Below the pieces are notes generated by a model that saw only the letters and a list, made by a program, of their open reading frames with translations, searched no databases and was not told the DNA's origin. Below are positions 1-11,291 of a DNA stretch of 64,000 bases, piece after piece. The stretch comes from Aedes albopictus (taxonomy: Eukaryota > Arthropoda > Insecta > Diptera > Culicidae), in contig NC_085138.1 of the NCBI RefSeq assembly GCF_035046485.1, positions 341,012,263 to 341,076,262 of the forward strand, in the 5' to 3' direction. How positions within the stretch are numbered: position 1 is the stretch's first letter; each line of letters opens with the position of its first letter. The position numbers and the translations under genes were made by a program.

Positions 1-1880
1 TCATCGTCCTGGTCATCGTACGTACCAGCTACTACCCATCCGAATTGGGTTTCGTACAGGGTCGGCAGAGTGCTGGACAATCTGATCTGACCTTGCTTAA
101 GGACGTCAAAGAACAGACCAGCTCCAATCAACATCTCGATCTCGTTTGGACAATGGAAGGCGGCGTCGGCTAGCAGAATACCAGGCGGGATGTTCCACGC
201 ATCGATGTTAACGCTCACCGGCGGAACCGTGCCCGCCACCTTTGGAGTAGTGAGGCATTCAACGTTGACGGCATAATCACTGTAGTTCGATGTCATTCGC
301 ACCACCACCTTGTGGTGCATCTTGGACTTGTTACCTCCGACGCCGATGACGGGAACATTCGCTGGTTGTTTCGGAAGCTTCAGTCTTTGAACCACAGACT
401 CGGAAATGACGTTGATCTGCGATCCGGAGTCCAACAAGGCTCGCACACGATGAACTTGTCCGTTTTTGGCGGTCAGGTTGACCATTGCAGTCATCAGAAA
501 TACCTGCTTACCCGGTGGAGGAATGCTACTGGAACACGATGTATTCACCGGCTGCACTGCGGGTACCGGCTTCCCTTCTGGAGTCTTCGGCGCATCAGTG
601 GGTTTCACTTCGGGCTTCTCACGTTCGAAATGAAGTAGCGTGTGGTGTTTCTTGGAGCACTTTGAACACGACTTATCGCTGGAACACGCTGCACCACGAT
701 GGCCTTTCCTTAGGCAGTTGAAGCAAAGATTTACTTCCTTTACCTTTGCTTGTCGCTGATCCACAGACATCTTCAGGAAGTTGGAACATTTGTAGTTCTG
801 GTGTTGACCGGAACAGAAATCACACATGTACTCCGACGTCACTGCCGCTGCGTGCGAGGTCTTGGAAGGCACGAGCTTGGACCCAGGGGGCTTCTGGTTT
901 AGCTTGGGATTCGGGGATACGATGGGAGCACTCTTCTCACATCTCTCCAGGATGACGCATCGTTGTTTGAGGAACTCGATCGTTTGCTCGTATTCCGGGA
1001 GCTCCGTTTGATCAATTGAAGCCTCCCATAACTCGCGGGTCTGGTCATCCAATGCGCGAGTGAGCACGGTTACCACGAGCAACTCCGACATTCCCAGCAG
1101 CGGTTGGCCAAGCTTGACAAGGTTCTCCACGTGGCGGGTGCATTCATCAATTAAGCTTCGGAGGTCCTTAGACGACTTCTTAGCCATCCTCTTCATATTC
1201 AGCAGCCCTAGAATGTGAGACTCCAAGATTAGCCGCTTGTTGCCGAACCTCTCCTCCAGGATGTCCCATGCGCGCTGGTAGTTGTTATTCTGCAACGTCT
1301 CCAAGTCGATAACGCCGGTGGCGTCTCCCTTCAAAGAGTTTTCCAAGTGGTATAGCTTCACCGCGTCCGAATCTGATGAGCGCTGCATTAGATCCTGAAA
1401 CATGGCCTTGAAGCGTGGCCATGCTTCATAACGCCCATCGAAAGTTGGCAGCGGAGCACGGAATGACTGAGACTGTACGACGATCGGCTGCTGGTTGGTG
1501 GTGACACACGGTTGCTGCTGGGTTGGGGGCGCAGTTAGCTTCTCGTTCCAGCTCTCGAGCAGCACAGACACCTCCTCGTACAGGTGCATGAATTGCAGGT
1601 AGGGATCGTCTTGCTCATCGCGCTTGTCGGCTGGGGACTGGGCCACAATTTCCTGGTGCAGCCTGATGAACTCGGTTTTTTCGGTCTCAACACTCCGTTG
1701 AAACACTTTAACTTGGGCTGGGGTTGGCTCTCTTTCTTCCTCTTCGGCCTGCTTGAGGGTGGTTAGGATTCGGTTCACGTTGCGTTGAGCTAATCCACGG
1801 TTGTGGACTAGTGCCCCAAGCTGGTCCTCACACTCAGCAGAATCAGGAACCTTCTTCACCGGCGTCCGTTTGGGTGGCAT
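1..1880 (-). CDS. Bel/Pao retrotransposon Gag-protease polyprotein, partial (continues left of the window)
   Basis: Capsid and protease part of a Bel/Pao LTR retrotransposon polyprotein. The frame is open for 626 codons from the ATG at 1880 to the window edge; I checked it at the start, both zinc knuckles, the protease site and the edge. The N-terminus is basic (MPPKRTPVKK). The middle resembles the DUF1759 Gag-like region (RAPLPTFDGR and following, from about residue 145). Knuckles: C-X2-C-X3-H-X4-C at residues 353-365, C-X2-C-X4-H-X4-C at 386-399, and a CSKC..H motif after that. The aspartic protease site is D484-S-G-S-Q (ALLDSGSQINVIS), followed by the DUF1758-type region ending ETQFGWVVAG. 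Reverse transcriptase, RNase H and integrase should lie left of base 1. The absence of stops suggests a young copy. The start follows an upstream leader and is the first Met of the frame. Confidence 0.9.
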   Translation of the reverse strand, partial: MPPKRTPVKKVPDSAECEDQLGALVHNRGLAQRNVNRILTTLKQAEEEEREPTPAQVKVFQRSVETEKTEFIRLHQEIVAQSPADKRDEQDDPYLQFMHLYEEVSVLLESWNEKLTAPPTQQQPCVTTNQQPIVVQSQSFRAPLPTFDGRYEAWPRFKAMFQDLMQRSSDSDAVKLYHLENSLKGDATGVIDLETLQNNNYQRAWDILEERFGNKRLILESHILGLLNMKRMAKKSSKDLRSLIDECTRHVENLVKLGQPLLGMSELLVVTVLTRALDDQTRELWEASIDQTELPEYEQTIEFLKQRCVILERCEKSAPIVSPNPKLNQKPPGSKLVPSKTSHAAAVTSEYMCDFCSGQHQNYKCSNFLKMSVDQRQAKVKEVNLCFNCLRKGHRGAACSSDKSCSKCSKKHHTLLHFEREKPEVKPTDAPKTPEGKPVPAVQPVNTSCSSSIPPPGKQVFLMTAMVNLTAKNGQVHRVRALLDSGSQINVISESVVQRLKLPKQPANVPVIGVGGNKSKMHHKVVVRMTSNYSDYAVNVECLTTPKVAGTVPPVSVNIDAWNIPPGILLADAAFHCPNEIEMLIGAGLFFDVLKQGQIRLSSTLPTLYETQFGWVVAGTYDDQDD

Positions 1881-2400
1881 TCTGATGTAGAATATCTCAC
1901 GGGTCAGCAACACAGAACTCGGACAGGAATTCCGACGCCTTTGTCACAGTGGATGGACGGACTCCGGAATAACGAACGCAAACACTATGCGACGTTTAAA
2001 TCAATCACTTATGGGTTGGGAACCGACGCGCTTGTCACAACGGGTGGAGCACTTCACACAATGCCCGGAGCGACGGGGAGGTAGCACTACGCGACGGCGG
2101 ATTCACTTTGGAACTACGAAAATCGACGCGCTTGTCGGACCGGATGGAATTAGGAACACGCGAATTCCGGAACGACGGATAAATTCACTACGCGACGACG
2201 GTTTACACTCGCGGACCGACACGGATACGGACGTTGTCGAAGCCACGTCCACGCTCTTCACTGTACAGCACGCTGTTGAAGCCACGTGCACGCTTCTACG
2301 CACTGCCGCGCTGTCGAAGCCACGCGGAACGCTTTTTAGACAACACACTACCGCGTTGTTTAAGCCACGCGGAACGCTTTTAAACACTACCGGATCCTTA
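1881..2400 (-). other. Bel/Pao 5' untranslated leader with degenerate tandem repeats
   Basis: Between the primer binding site and the Gag start. At 2230-2395 there are four degenerate ~50-bp units built around GAAGCCACG...ACGCTTnTA (plus strand). At 1935-2140 there are related units around CGCNTTGTCACA / CACTACGCGACG. A 252-codon plus-strand open frame here (1987-2745) is an accident of this GC-rich repeat tract: it runs antisense to the element and through the LTR. Possible packaging or dimerisation region, by position only. Confidence 0.6.
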
Positions 2401-2417
2401 TCCGGCTTGAAGGACCA
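2401..2417 (-). promoter_or_regulatory. Primer binding site, tRNA-Tyr type
   Basis: The plus strand reads TCCGGCTTGAAGGACCA. This matches the 3' end of eukaryotic tRNA-Tyr including CCA (TCCGGCTCGAAGGACCA, recalled from general tRNA knowledge) at 16 of 17 positions. It lies three bases after a CA-ending LTR boundary (2421) and upstream of the Gag frame, the correct place for minus-strand primer use. Confidence 0.7.
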
Positions 2418-2420
2418 CTT

Positions 2421-2760
2421 TGTGTTTGGCAATAAACACAAGAACACTTGGCAAGGACACTGGACTGTTTCACACAGTAAGAGAGGAAACTGGATTTTCG
2501 GACCGCGAAAGAAATTCACTGGGTTCACTTTTATTTCACTAATTTATTCTCTCTTCACTTTTTCACTACGCGTTGTCATAAGCCACGCGAACGCTTATCG
2601 AAATCAAACTGACCCGCTACTGCGAACGGGCCGCATATTTATATCAAAAAATCCATATTCCAGAATCACGTGGAAGCTTCTACGCAAGGTTCCACGCGTG
2701 CCTAGAACCCACGCGACGATTCGGGAACCATCATCACCAAGCTAGCTGCAGAGCGACGAC
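2421..2760 (-). mobile_element. 5' LTR of the Bel/Pao element (right boundary uncertain)
   Basis: On the minus strand the LTR ends ..AACACA at 2421. It contains a TATAAA-like box at 2638-2643 and two AATAAA signals at 2543-2548 and 2530-2535. The U3 start cannot be fixed because the 3' LTR lies outside the window; 2760 is a minimum estimate. U3 carries ACGCGT and CACGTG-type GC-rich motifs (2668-2716). Confidence 0.55.
2606..2646 (-). promoter_or_regulatory. LTR core promoter (TATA plus TCAGT initiator)
   Basis: The minus strand reads TGATATAAATATGC at 2646-2633, then TCAGTTT at 2612-2606. The TATA-to-initiator-A distance is about 33 bases, normal for arthropod RNA polymerase II promoters. 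Transcription would run leftward into Gag. Confidence 0.5.
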
Positions 2761-2972
2761 AGTCGATGATGATGATGATGACGGCTGCGGCAGCGGTGGT
2801 CTGCCGCCGAACTCAATGTTTGGAGCTCACGGCACTCACTCTCTCGCAGCGCAGGTAGCTTCGGTTTCGTCGGCTCGGGTGAGTGTGTGAGCGCCGCGTC
2901 GGTGGTCGATGACGATTCGGATGCGTTGATTGGTGTCAGTGCCCGCGCAGCCTCGCACCCTAAAACGAAACA
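2761..2972. other. GC-rich spacer, no gene seen
   Basis: Contains a GATGATGATGATG run at 2765-2780 and GC-rich sequence. It may be the rest of U3 or flanking DNA. No coding signature. Confidence 0.4.
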
Positions 2973-3268
2973 ACACAGGCTTGTGTACAATGTACACAGG
3001 CTTGTGTACAATGTACACAGATTTGTGTACTACTAGATCAGCCTCCACCCCTGTGTCAAATGTACACAGTCACTTTTCTGGCTCTAGCGCTGGTATGGGA
3101 GCAAAGTTCATAACTAATTTTCTCTGAACGGTGACATGCATTATCAGGAATCGATCAATGCAAAAATAATTGTTAATTATGTTTTCATGCCAGCGCTGGA
3201 GCCGGAAAAGTATCTGTGTACATTTGACACAGCGGTGAGGCTGATCTAGTAGTACACAAATCTGTGTA
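2973..3268. mobile_element. MITE-like inverted repeat preceded by two 21-bp direct repeats
   Basis: Arms of about 80 bp: 3014-3093 pairs with 3189-3268, with few mismatches (ACACAGATTTGTGTACTA on the left, its complement ending at 3267 on the right), around a ~95-bp AT-rich centre. The outer edge of the left arm is preceded by two perfect 21-bp copies of ACACAGGCTTGTGTACAATG+T at 2973-3014, a close relative of the arm tip. No transposase; superfamily not assigned. Confidence 0.7.
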
Positions 3269-3338
3269 ACTTCTGTAACCGTGCGCATGCTGCTGCCTTC
3301 ATTGGGAGCGCATGTGCGCGAACAGCAACATTTTTTTG

Positions 3339-3728
3339 TCTCAAGAGCAAACTTATGTGTCTCCGAAGGATTTTGGGCCGCTGAATCCGAATCCGGGCTC
3401 AGATTTGCTCCAACACGTCACAATTTTCAGCTATACCTCAATTTATAGGGCAAAATATGCGATAAATCGCTTAAAACTTTCAAATTCGATTTGGTAAAAC
3501 GAAATATTTTGCATGAGTCGTTAATTTAGATGTTAATTGACCAATTAACCTTTTGATTGCATAAAAAAAATTTCCTTGCTTAATGGCTTGCAGTCAAAAA
3601 AGCCCAAAATCGCATATTTTGCCCTATAAATTGAGGTATAGCTCAAAATTGTGACGTGTTGGAGCAAATCTGAACCCGGATTCAGCGGCCCAAAATCTGT
3701 CAGAGACACATAAGTTTGCGCTTGAGAC
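3339..3728. mobile_element. Foldback element, ~120-bp arms
   Basis: 3339-3458 (GTCTCAAGAGCAAAC...) is the reverse complement of 3610-3728 (...GTTTGCGCTTGAGAC) at roughly 90 percent by eye. The loop is about 150 bp and AT-rich. The inner arm includes ATAGGGCAAAATATGCG and its mirror. No open frame; superfamily unknown. Confidence 0.75.
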
Positions 3729-5446
3729 AGACCAAAATCTAATTTTTGTTACGCTGTGTAATCTTCTATTGAGTATCATATTCAGCATACGATGTAAGCT
3801 GAACAATAAATACTTTGTAAACTCTACAACCTACTTTTCAACTAGATGTTCAGCTTCCGGCTTATTCAGCTTTTGGCACCATTAACCAACCATTGTTCAG
3901 CGTTGACTCTCACTGTTCAGCTACCATTGCTACTTGGGTAGCAACCAGAGATATGTGCAGTGCAGTCAGTGTATGCTAAGCCCTAAAACATGACCAACCC
4001 CGAGCAGAACAAAATATCAATAGCAAAATAAAATATGTTATTTTGGCCCAATAACTGTATAATGAAATCAGTAATTTTTATATTATTGACATATCTTATT
4101 GTGTTATAAACTTGTCTGTCATAAGCGGCAAAATAACAAAAACCATAACAAAAAAATGTTCCTGGAAAACCAGTTAAATAACATGTTTTGTTAGATTCAA
4201 TAACAACTTAATAACAATGAATCTTGCAGTGAGTTTGAAAACTTGTTATTGTTGTGTTGTAGTTCATCACATATTTTGTACATTGTCAATAGTAGAAAAA
4301 TAACAAAACTTGGTCTACAACAAAGTATGTTATTGAAATATTATTTAGTGGATGAATCTCAATAACTCGATCATAACAAAACAAGATTACCCAACAAAGC
4401 ATGTTATAAAAAAGTAATACTTCGATAAGTTAATAATAATAAATTATGATATAAAAACAGGCTATGCGATTCTGTTGTTATGAATTTGATATTCTCTTCT
4501 GCTCGGGGCTCAAGACACCACATTATCCCATAGTGCAGCAAGATTTTTCCCCGCCATATCTAATTAGATACAGCGATACAGCGTCTGTGTTCCGCATATT
4601 AGCAACGAGGACAAAGCCCTTCCGAAAATGTTCGCAAGCCGCAACTGATCACGACGTCTTTCGTCGTAAAAACCGCAGTTTTCGTGAAAAACATGCTTTT
4701 TTGAGAAAAAATAATATGACGAGGTCACGACTTTCTAGCGGAGGAGTACCCGTCTGCTGGGGGCTTCAAATTGGCCTTCTTGAATAAGCGACAAAAGAAG
4801 ACGACTAACTGTGAGGAATAAGAAACACCATCATCATTGGCTCGCGGTCATTGCTTCTATTGGCTTGCTGAAATTGATACAACATTTCTCCGAGATTTCC
4901 ACCGAGCGCGTGATTAGGACATTGGATGCTGGATCTGGGTAGTACCCGAAAATGGGGTTAGAAGTGTTAAAACAAACATTCGTCGGCTGTTCGTTGCGGA
5001 TCTTGCGGGGAAAGGAAAATAAAAAAAGCTAGACTTTGGTCCGTCTTACTCTGACTGAACAGTTTTCCAAATAGCACGTCGCGTCGTCGGGCAGCTTCTG
5101 AGAACTGGAAAGTTTACTTTGTGGATTTATTTATTTCACGAAATGTGGATCTCGATTGGCATTGTGTTTGACTCAGTCTGCGTAACGATTCTCGGATGAT
5201 GTGTTTTCTATTCGGTGAAAATTCTAAACATAATAAACGCATTGCAAACTATCGACAATCAGGTCGCGTTTCAATCAGTCGATGTCAAACGTTCTTTGGT
5301 TTTCGCTGAAGTGATGGCCAGGAATTATATTCAATTTTCACATCCCAACTGAACATAACTTGCACCCTATGAGCATTACCATATTTATCCTAATAGCTTT
5401 TTATGCAAATGCCCAAAGAAGTAAAGTAAAAAATATTTCCATTTTT
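3729..5446. other. AT-rich non-coding, ATAACAA-rich tract, no gene seen
   Basis: 4010-4450 is enriched for ATAACAA / TTGTTAT motifs on both strands, suggesting an old degenerate repeat. The remainder is unremarkable. A 107-codon frame at 4464-4787 has no recognisable motif or codon signature and I do not call it a gene. Confidence 0.5.
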
Positions 5447-5512
5447 AAAAGACCACGAGCCAACCAGAAATCGAACCCGTCATCCTCAGCAAGGTCTTGC
5501 TGAATACCTGCA
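5447..5512 (-). mobile_element. Feilai-type SINE fragment (tRNA-related head only)
   Basis: The minus strand contains the B-box-like GGGTTCGATTTCTGG and CAGCAAGACCTTGCTGAGGA, matching the head of the fuller SINE at 7655-7932. The body is missing. Confidence 0.6.
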
Positions 5513-6194
5513 CGTACTTTGACAATATGGGAGCTCAATTATTGATACTTGTATCAATCTCATTGAACCGCAGGATACTTCACCTTCTGGTTTTGGCTTT
5601 TGAAGGTAACATGCAATTTCGATTCAAAACGTGCTCCGAGCTCAAAATCCACATCCCACCAACCCCAAAGTGCAATGAATGCCACATTAATCTTGCACTT
5701 AAACGATGGTCGATCGCCTGGCAGCCCGCTAGATTAGTTTATTCGAAAAACCAATAACACACACCTCAGGCCGGCCAGCAGAAAGCAATCATACCAAATC
5801 CAAACGAATGGAACTGCTGCTTTGCAAAGGCAGCGGCGCGGATCGGAAAGCAAACACACTTAGCAAGCACATTCTCCGAAAAACCGAATTGCCAGTCGGC
5901 AACCGCCGCGCCGGCCGCCAGTAACCTAAACGGAACGGAATCTGGAAAATGTTACCGACACCCCGTAATATCGTGGTTGGAGGGCGATGACGACGGTGCT
6001 GGTTACCGTCGTAAAGAAGGGAGATTACGATTGTTTGTTTTGATTTTTGCGAGCGGAGCTTTGACTAAGATGATGGTACTTACCGAGTATCGCACAGCTA
6101 GCCACCAAGGTATAGCGACTTAAAGTGACCATATCAGCCCAACGTACATGCCTGGTTTACATGGAGTAAATTACTTGATTTAAGTTGCCGTTCG
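5513..6194. other. Non-coding, no gene seen
   Basis: 5760-6010 is more GC-rich (GCCGGCC, CGGCGCGG) than its surroundings. An 86-codon frame at 5497-5757 shows no family resemblance. Confidence 0.4.
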
Positions 6195-6252
6195 GCATAA
6201 TGTCATTTGACATAAAGTCCATTTGACATAACGGCCACTTGGCATAATGATT
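6195..6252. repeat. Short tandem repeat, ~16-bp unit
   Basis: About four degenerate copies of a unit like CATTTGACATAANG (TTCGGCATAATGTCA, TTTGACATAAAGTCCA, TTTGACATAACGGCCA, CTTGGCATAATG). The period is close to that of the array at 63.6-63.85 kb. Confidence 0.7.
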
Positions 6253-7654
6253 TACATCGCTAAAGGGTGAAAATCAACTATGGCGAATAAATGGTACTAT
6301 AGAAATAATTGGAACACTTACCCTAGTGCTGTCATAGCAGACTCAAAGCTGGTTACTCAAAGTTTTAAATTTTCAGCACCCCCTGTTCTTGTATACCCCC
6401 ATGAAAATATTACACCTAATTAAGGAGGGAAAGGAGGGGTTCATACGTTATTTCTTCATCAAACTTTTCCTACGTGGAAGGGGCATTCTTGCAAGAATTT
6501 CTTTTATAAGTTGAGCAAGAATTCTTGTAAAGATTCCTCCGACGTATATATGTGTTTCTTTCCATGTACTTCTTAAGAATTTGCTCTACGATTACCTCAA
6601 GGGACTTCGCCAGAAACTCTTGTAGGAATTCTTTCAGAATTCACATTTTTTTCCCTGAATTTGCATAGAAAGAATATTTTCGCTGGGTTTCCTAGAATGC
6701 CAGAATTCCTCCAAAGAGTAATCCCTTTAAATGCGTTTCCGGTCATTTATTTCCTTGGATTTTTTTCCAGGCATTATTTGACATATTTCTCCAGGAATTT
6801 AAGGATTTATCTAGAAATTAGTCCACTGTTTTCTTCATAATATCATTCAAAAATTACTCTTGGGATTCCTTTGAGGATATTTTAGGAAATTTCTCAATTT
6901 GCTAAAGAACATCGTACATGTATTTTTAAAATATTTCTGATAGAATTCCTCCAAGAACATGCTCAGAATTTCCCCAGGAGTTGATTTTGAGATACCTCCA
7001 AAAAAGCTCCCAGACATTTCTCAATACATTCTCCAGGAATTTTTCCAAAGATTTTTGCAATAATACAATTTTATGAGATTTTTTATCTCAAAATTTCTGA
7101 GATTCTACTTTAGGATTTCCTTTGAATTTTCCTTTCGATTTTCCTTTAGAAATTCAGATTTTCCAACAATTTTTGAATAAATTTCTTTTTGTGCATTAAT
7201 TGTATACATATTGTATACATCTATAGAAGAAACTCTTTTAAGTATTCCTCCAAAGGTATCTCCAGAAGATTTTCCAAATCATTTTTTAGGTGATCCACCA
7301 GGGATCTCCTAGAAATTTATATAAAAAAAGAAAAATTTTAGGGATTTTTCCAAAAAATCCAGTACGGATTTCACCAGGAATCCATCCAGAAATTTCTCGA
7401 ACAATGTTTCCAACAGTTTTTCAAGACTTTTTTTCTCAAAATTAAGAAAGTATCTTAAGAAATTTCTACAGCAATTCACCCAGGAATTCATCTAGGAATT
7501 TCTCTAGAGATAAGTTCCTTCAGACAATCCTCCAAGGAGCTCTTTCATGCATTCTTCCAGTATTTTTTGTGCAATTTTCGGAAAAAAATCCCCGGATGAA
7601 TATCTATAACAATTTCTACAGGAATTTGTAAAGGAAACCTCCTCTCCTCTCTCC
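6253..7654. repeat. Degenerate GAATTCCT minisatellite tract (left part)
   Basis: From about 6480 the plus strand repeats ATTCCTCCAGGAATTTCTCC-like words with irregular 20-35 bp spacing. Each word is partly palindromic. The same style of tract makes up much of hAT-like elements A and B. No genes; short open frames are by-products. Confidence 0.65.
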
Positions 7655-7932
7655 TCTTCTTGGCGTAACGTCCTCACTGGGACAAAGCCTGCTTCTCAGC
7701 TTAGTGTTCTATGAGCACTTCCACAGTTATTAACTGAGAGCTTCCTCTGCCAATGACCATTTTGCATGTGTATATCGTGTGGCAGGCACGAAGATACTCT
7801 ATGCCCAAGGAAGTCAAGGAAATTTCCTTTACGAAAAGATCCTGGACCGACCGGGAATCGAACCCGTCACCCTCAGCATGGTCATGCTGAATACCCGTGC
7901 GTTTACCGCCTCGGCTATATGGGCCCTAAAGG
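7655..7932 (-). mobile_element. tRNA-related SINE, Feilai-type
   Basis: About 280 bp. Read on the minus strand: tRNA-like head with A-box-like TAGCCGAGGCGGTAAACGC near 7915 and a perfect B box GGTTCGATTCC near 7860, then a body with GTGGCAGGCACG..., CTTAGTGTTC and a tail ending GGGACGTTACGCCAAGAAG. Related copies lie at 5447, 18685 and 19664. The Feilai family name is from memory of mosquito SINEs; the tRNA origin is visible directly. RNA polymerase III would transcribe it leftward. Confidence 0.75.
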
Positions 7933-9290
7933 AAACCCTGCACTGAAATTATCTGCAGAAGGCTCCGGATAAATTCGAACAGAAACTTCTGAAAGAATCC
8001 CTAAGGGAATCTTAATCAGAACTCTTGGATGAATTTCTAGAGGAGTACCCAGGGGAACTTCTTGAAAACCCCGAAGATGAATTTCTGAAGAACTTTCTGG
8101 ATAAGTACCTGAAGAACCTCCTCAAGAAACCCTTGTCATATGCCACAAAAGTTCAGCCTATTGGACGCAGTGGCTTAATTTCCCCAACAGGGGAGGAAAA
8201 AAACCCTTGTCAGAATTTCTTGTATTAAGGATTTTTTAGGAGAATTCCTGAAAAAAAAACATTTTAATATTTTTTGGAGGATTTCCTAGAAGTATATCCG
8301 AAACAATCTCCGGACGTATTTCTGAAGGAATTCCTGTAGGAACGCCTAGATAGGCTTCTGTAAAGCTCTCTAGAAAAGTCCTTTGAGGTATTTCCGTTTG
8401 TAATTTCTAGGAAATATTTCAGAATAAATTCCTTGAAGAATTCAGTGGAAAGTTAATTGGGGTTTCCTTAAAGGAAATGCCGCATACATTTTGGGGAAAA
8501 TACATGGAGGAGTATCTGGAAGTATATAATTTTGAAGGAATTTTTGAATGATCTCCTGTAGAAATCCTTGCCTGAAGCAATGATAGTGGTAATTTAAGAA
8601 TCTCTGGAATTCCTTTAGGATTTTCTGGATGAATCCCTGAAGAAATTCCTTTCGGCGGAAATTTGGAACAAAGACAGAACAAATCTCTGGTGGGCATCTA
8701 AAAGAAAACCTAGTCGAATATCTGAAGGAATATCTTTAAGAATTTCTGAGAAACCACTGCAAGAAATAATCTTAAAATGAAAATTCCCTGGAGAAATTTC
8801 TGACAGATTTTTTTAAACGAATCCCCAGAGGAATTTATAAAGTATAAAGTGAAGTTTCAAAAGGAATCCATGAAAACAAAACCTAAAATAATTCATATAT
8901 TTATTTTTAGAGAGACTGTTGAAAGAAAATTTAAAGAATCCCTCGAAAAGTTTCTAAAGAAACCACGACAGGAGTTTCTGAAAAAAAATGGTAAACTTTA
9001 AAACGGAATGCCTAGATTAATTATTGAAGTAATCAATGGAAAATATCTGAACGGAATCCTTGGACAAATTTATGGCAAAAAATCTTTTTTTTTTTTTGTA
9101 GGTCCTCAGGGGAATTTGTAAGGAAATCTCTGTTAGAATTTCTGAAAACAACTTTGAAAGAACTTCAGGAGGGGTTTGTGAAACATTGTCTAAAAAAGAT
9201 CTTGGATTTTTTTGGAGAAATTCCGAACGTTTGATTTTCTGTAGAAATTGCTGAAAGGATTTCAGAAGAAATCCCTGAAAAATACGATGC
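7933..9290. repeat. Degenerate GAATTCCT minisatellite tract (right part)
   Basis: Continuation of the tract left of the SINE, with opposite purine bias on the plus strand (GAAGGAATTTCTGAAGAA-like words), suggesting that the two halves are in different orientation or phase. Confidence 0.6.
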
Positions 9291-10841
9291 TTACTTGATA
9301 CCTGGTCGGCGTTAAGTCAGAGGTGAGCAAGTAACAAAATTGATGAACAAAAATAAATAAGCAACAAACAAATGAAAACAAAAAAGAACTGTTGAACAAA
9401 TATAAATTGTACCCACTATTGAAAAAAAATTCAACTGTTGAAAAATTGGTGATTGAAAACATTTTTTCTATTGAAAATGGAGTTATGGGCCACCATGTTT
9501 TTTTTGTCGCCCCTTTAGCTTTTTCTATGATTTTTTGAGAAATTTCATTGGCACGTCCTTCTGACATTTTATGAAGGATTTTTTCAGGCATTTATATTTT
9601 TTACGGAATAGGAAACGTTGTATTCTTCTTGGTATCCCAACAACAATTTCTCTTCGTTTTTCTTTAGAATATTCATTGATAAAGTTCAAATTCTGTAGTA
9701 TATTCAGCCAAAAACACTTTTTGCATGTTTTTTTCTGAAAATTACTCAGACTGACCTCAAGATTTCTTTTATTATTGAAACGTCTTTTGAAATTTCACCG
9801 GAAGTTCCAACAGAAAATTTACATGTACAATGTGAAATTGCTTCAAAAGATTAATTACAAATACATCCGAATTCTGCCAAAAATTTAAATGGTTTTTGGA
9901 AGAAATTTTCCTCAGAACTGAACAAAAATTTCCTAGATAAATACTTTCCTTGATGCTTCCTCATATTTCAAGTCTAATCTTGCCTGCTTCAAGCAGCTTG
10001 ATCACGCTAATCCAATAAGGGTATAATAAAAAATGCAGTTGCCAGATGAACCTGGGTATTCTTCTGAGCACTACAAAATTAATTATTGAAATAATTCTTA
10101 AATAAATTATAGCTGGAAAACGCTCTTAAACTTCAACTTCAAGAAAATTTCGTACTAAAAGTATCCTCAGATGTGGCAAAAACCGTATATGAGTTAACCT
10201 CATGAGAGTACTGCCAAGAATTTGAATAATCATATAACGGATTACAAACGTTACTCTTTTGAGGTCTTTTGAGAAGTCAGCGCGATTCCTGAAAATAAGT
10301 TTAAAGATGACTTGAGTTCAACTCACATGAATCGGTCAAGTGAGTGACATGTTCAACTTTCGTTCAAGTCAAGTGAGTTGCTCAAGTGAGATGAATGAAT
10401 AGTGAATGGTGTTTACACGTTCAATTCGCATTCCACTGAACATTTTCCATTTCTTTGAATCCAGTCACTTGTGTTGTGAACACGATAGTATGGCTATGCG
10501 TCGGTAAAGGAATCATAGTAAATATTCGCTAATTAAAGAATGTCAGTAAAACGAAATGAAAATTCAGTCCTTCAACGAACGTTTAGAAGGGGATTTTTGT
10601 TTATTATCGTACAAATTGGGCCGAAGGGTCTCAGATTTTCCTCATTAATATATGAACAAAAAATTTGAGAAAAATTCAGGATCGCCTATTTTTCCGGAAA
10701 ACCCAGGTTAAAATTTTAGGGTTCTGCCATGACACTGCTTACTTTGAAAAAATCATAATTGAAGTTTTGATTAGAAAATTAAAGCAAATTTTCTCAGAAA
10801 TAATAAAAAACTGGGTAAAGTTTTCCACAACATTTAACACA
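9291..10841. other. AT-rich non-coding, no gene seen
   Basis: No coding signature. 10300-10400 has repeated TCAAGTGAGT words. Frames at 9262-9591 and 10665-10850 have low-complexity, AT-driven composition. Confidence 0.45.
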
Positions 10842-11186
10842 GTTGAGTGAATTCGCAAAAAAAAAAAAGCCGGAAAAACTATGCCCGATCACGCAGACAA
10901 ATAAAAAAAAAAAAAAATTTTGAGAAGGTAATTTCATCAGCTTTGATCGCTGAAATTTTTGGAAAGCACTGTTTTTGTCCTGAAGTATGGCCAATTTTGT
11001 GAAAAATGACCATGTACGCATATGCTATATGGTAATTTCACAAAATTGGCCATACTTCAGGACAAAAACAGTGCTTTTCAAAAATTTCAGCGATCAAAGC
11101 TTATGAAAACAAAAACATTTTTTTGATTTTTTTTTTTCGCTAGTTCCGACATAGTTTTTCCGGCTTTTCTTAATAAATTTCTCAAC
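10842..11186. mobile_element. MITE with long inverted arms (GCCGGAAAAACTATG termini)
   Basis: The outer arms carry GCCGGAAAAACTATG at 10869-10883 and its complement at 11150-11164. The inner arms 10940-11003 and 11038-11100 are near-perfect complements around GACCATGTACGCATATG. A further end of the same family occurs at 13577-13625. Family not identified. Confidence 0.75.
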
Positions 11187-11279
11187 GGTGAAAATTTTCA
11201 TGGAGAATTTTTCCACTTTTTTTTGGATTCCTGAGAAAATTGGCTTTTATTTCCAATAGAAATCTTTATTTCTACGATG

Positions 11280-11291
11280 CTTCTTTCTTGA
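11280..11291. repeat. Target site duplication of the Penelope-like element (left copy)
   Basis: CTTCTTTCTTGA, identical to 12533-12544. The last two bases overlap the arm by coincidence of sequence. Confidence 0.65.

Noticed and set aside
1987..2745. 252-codon plus-strand frame
   Set aside because: Antisense to the Bel/Pao leader and LTR and spans the primer site; no protein features.
4464..4787. 107-codon frame as a gene
   Set aside because: No family motif, no codon bias apparent, no splice or regulatory context that I can defend.
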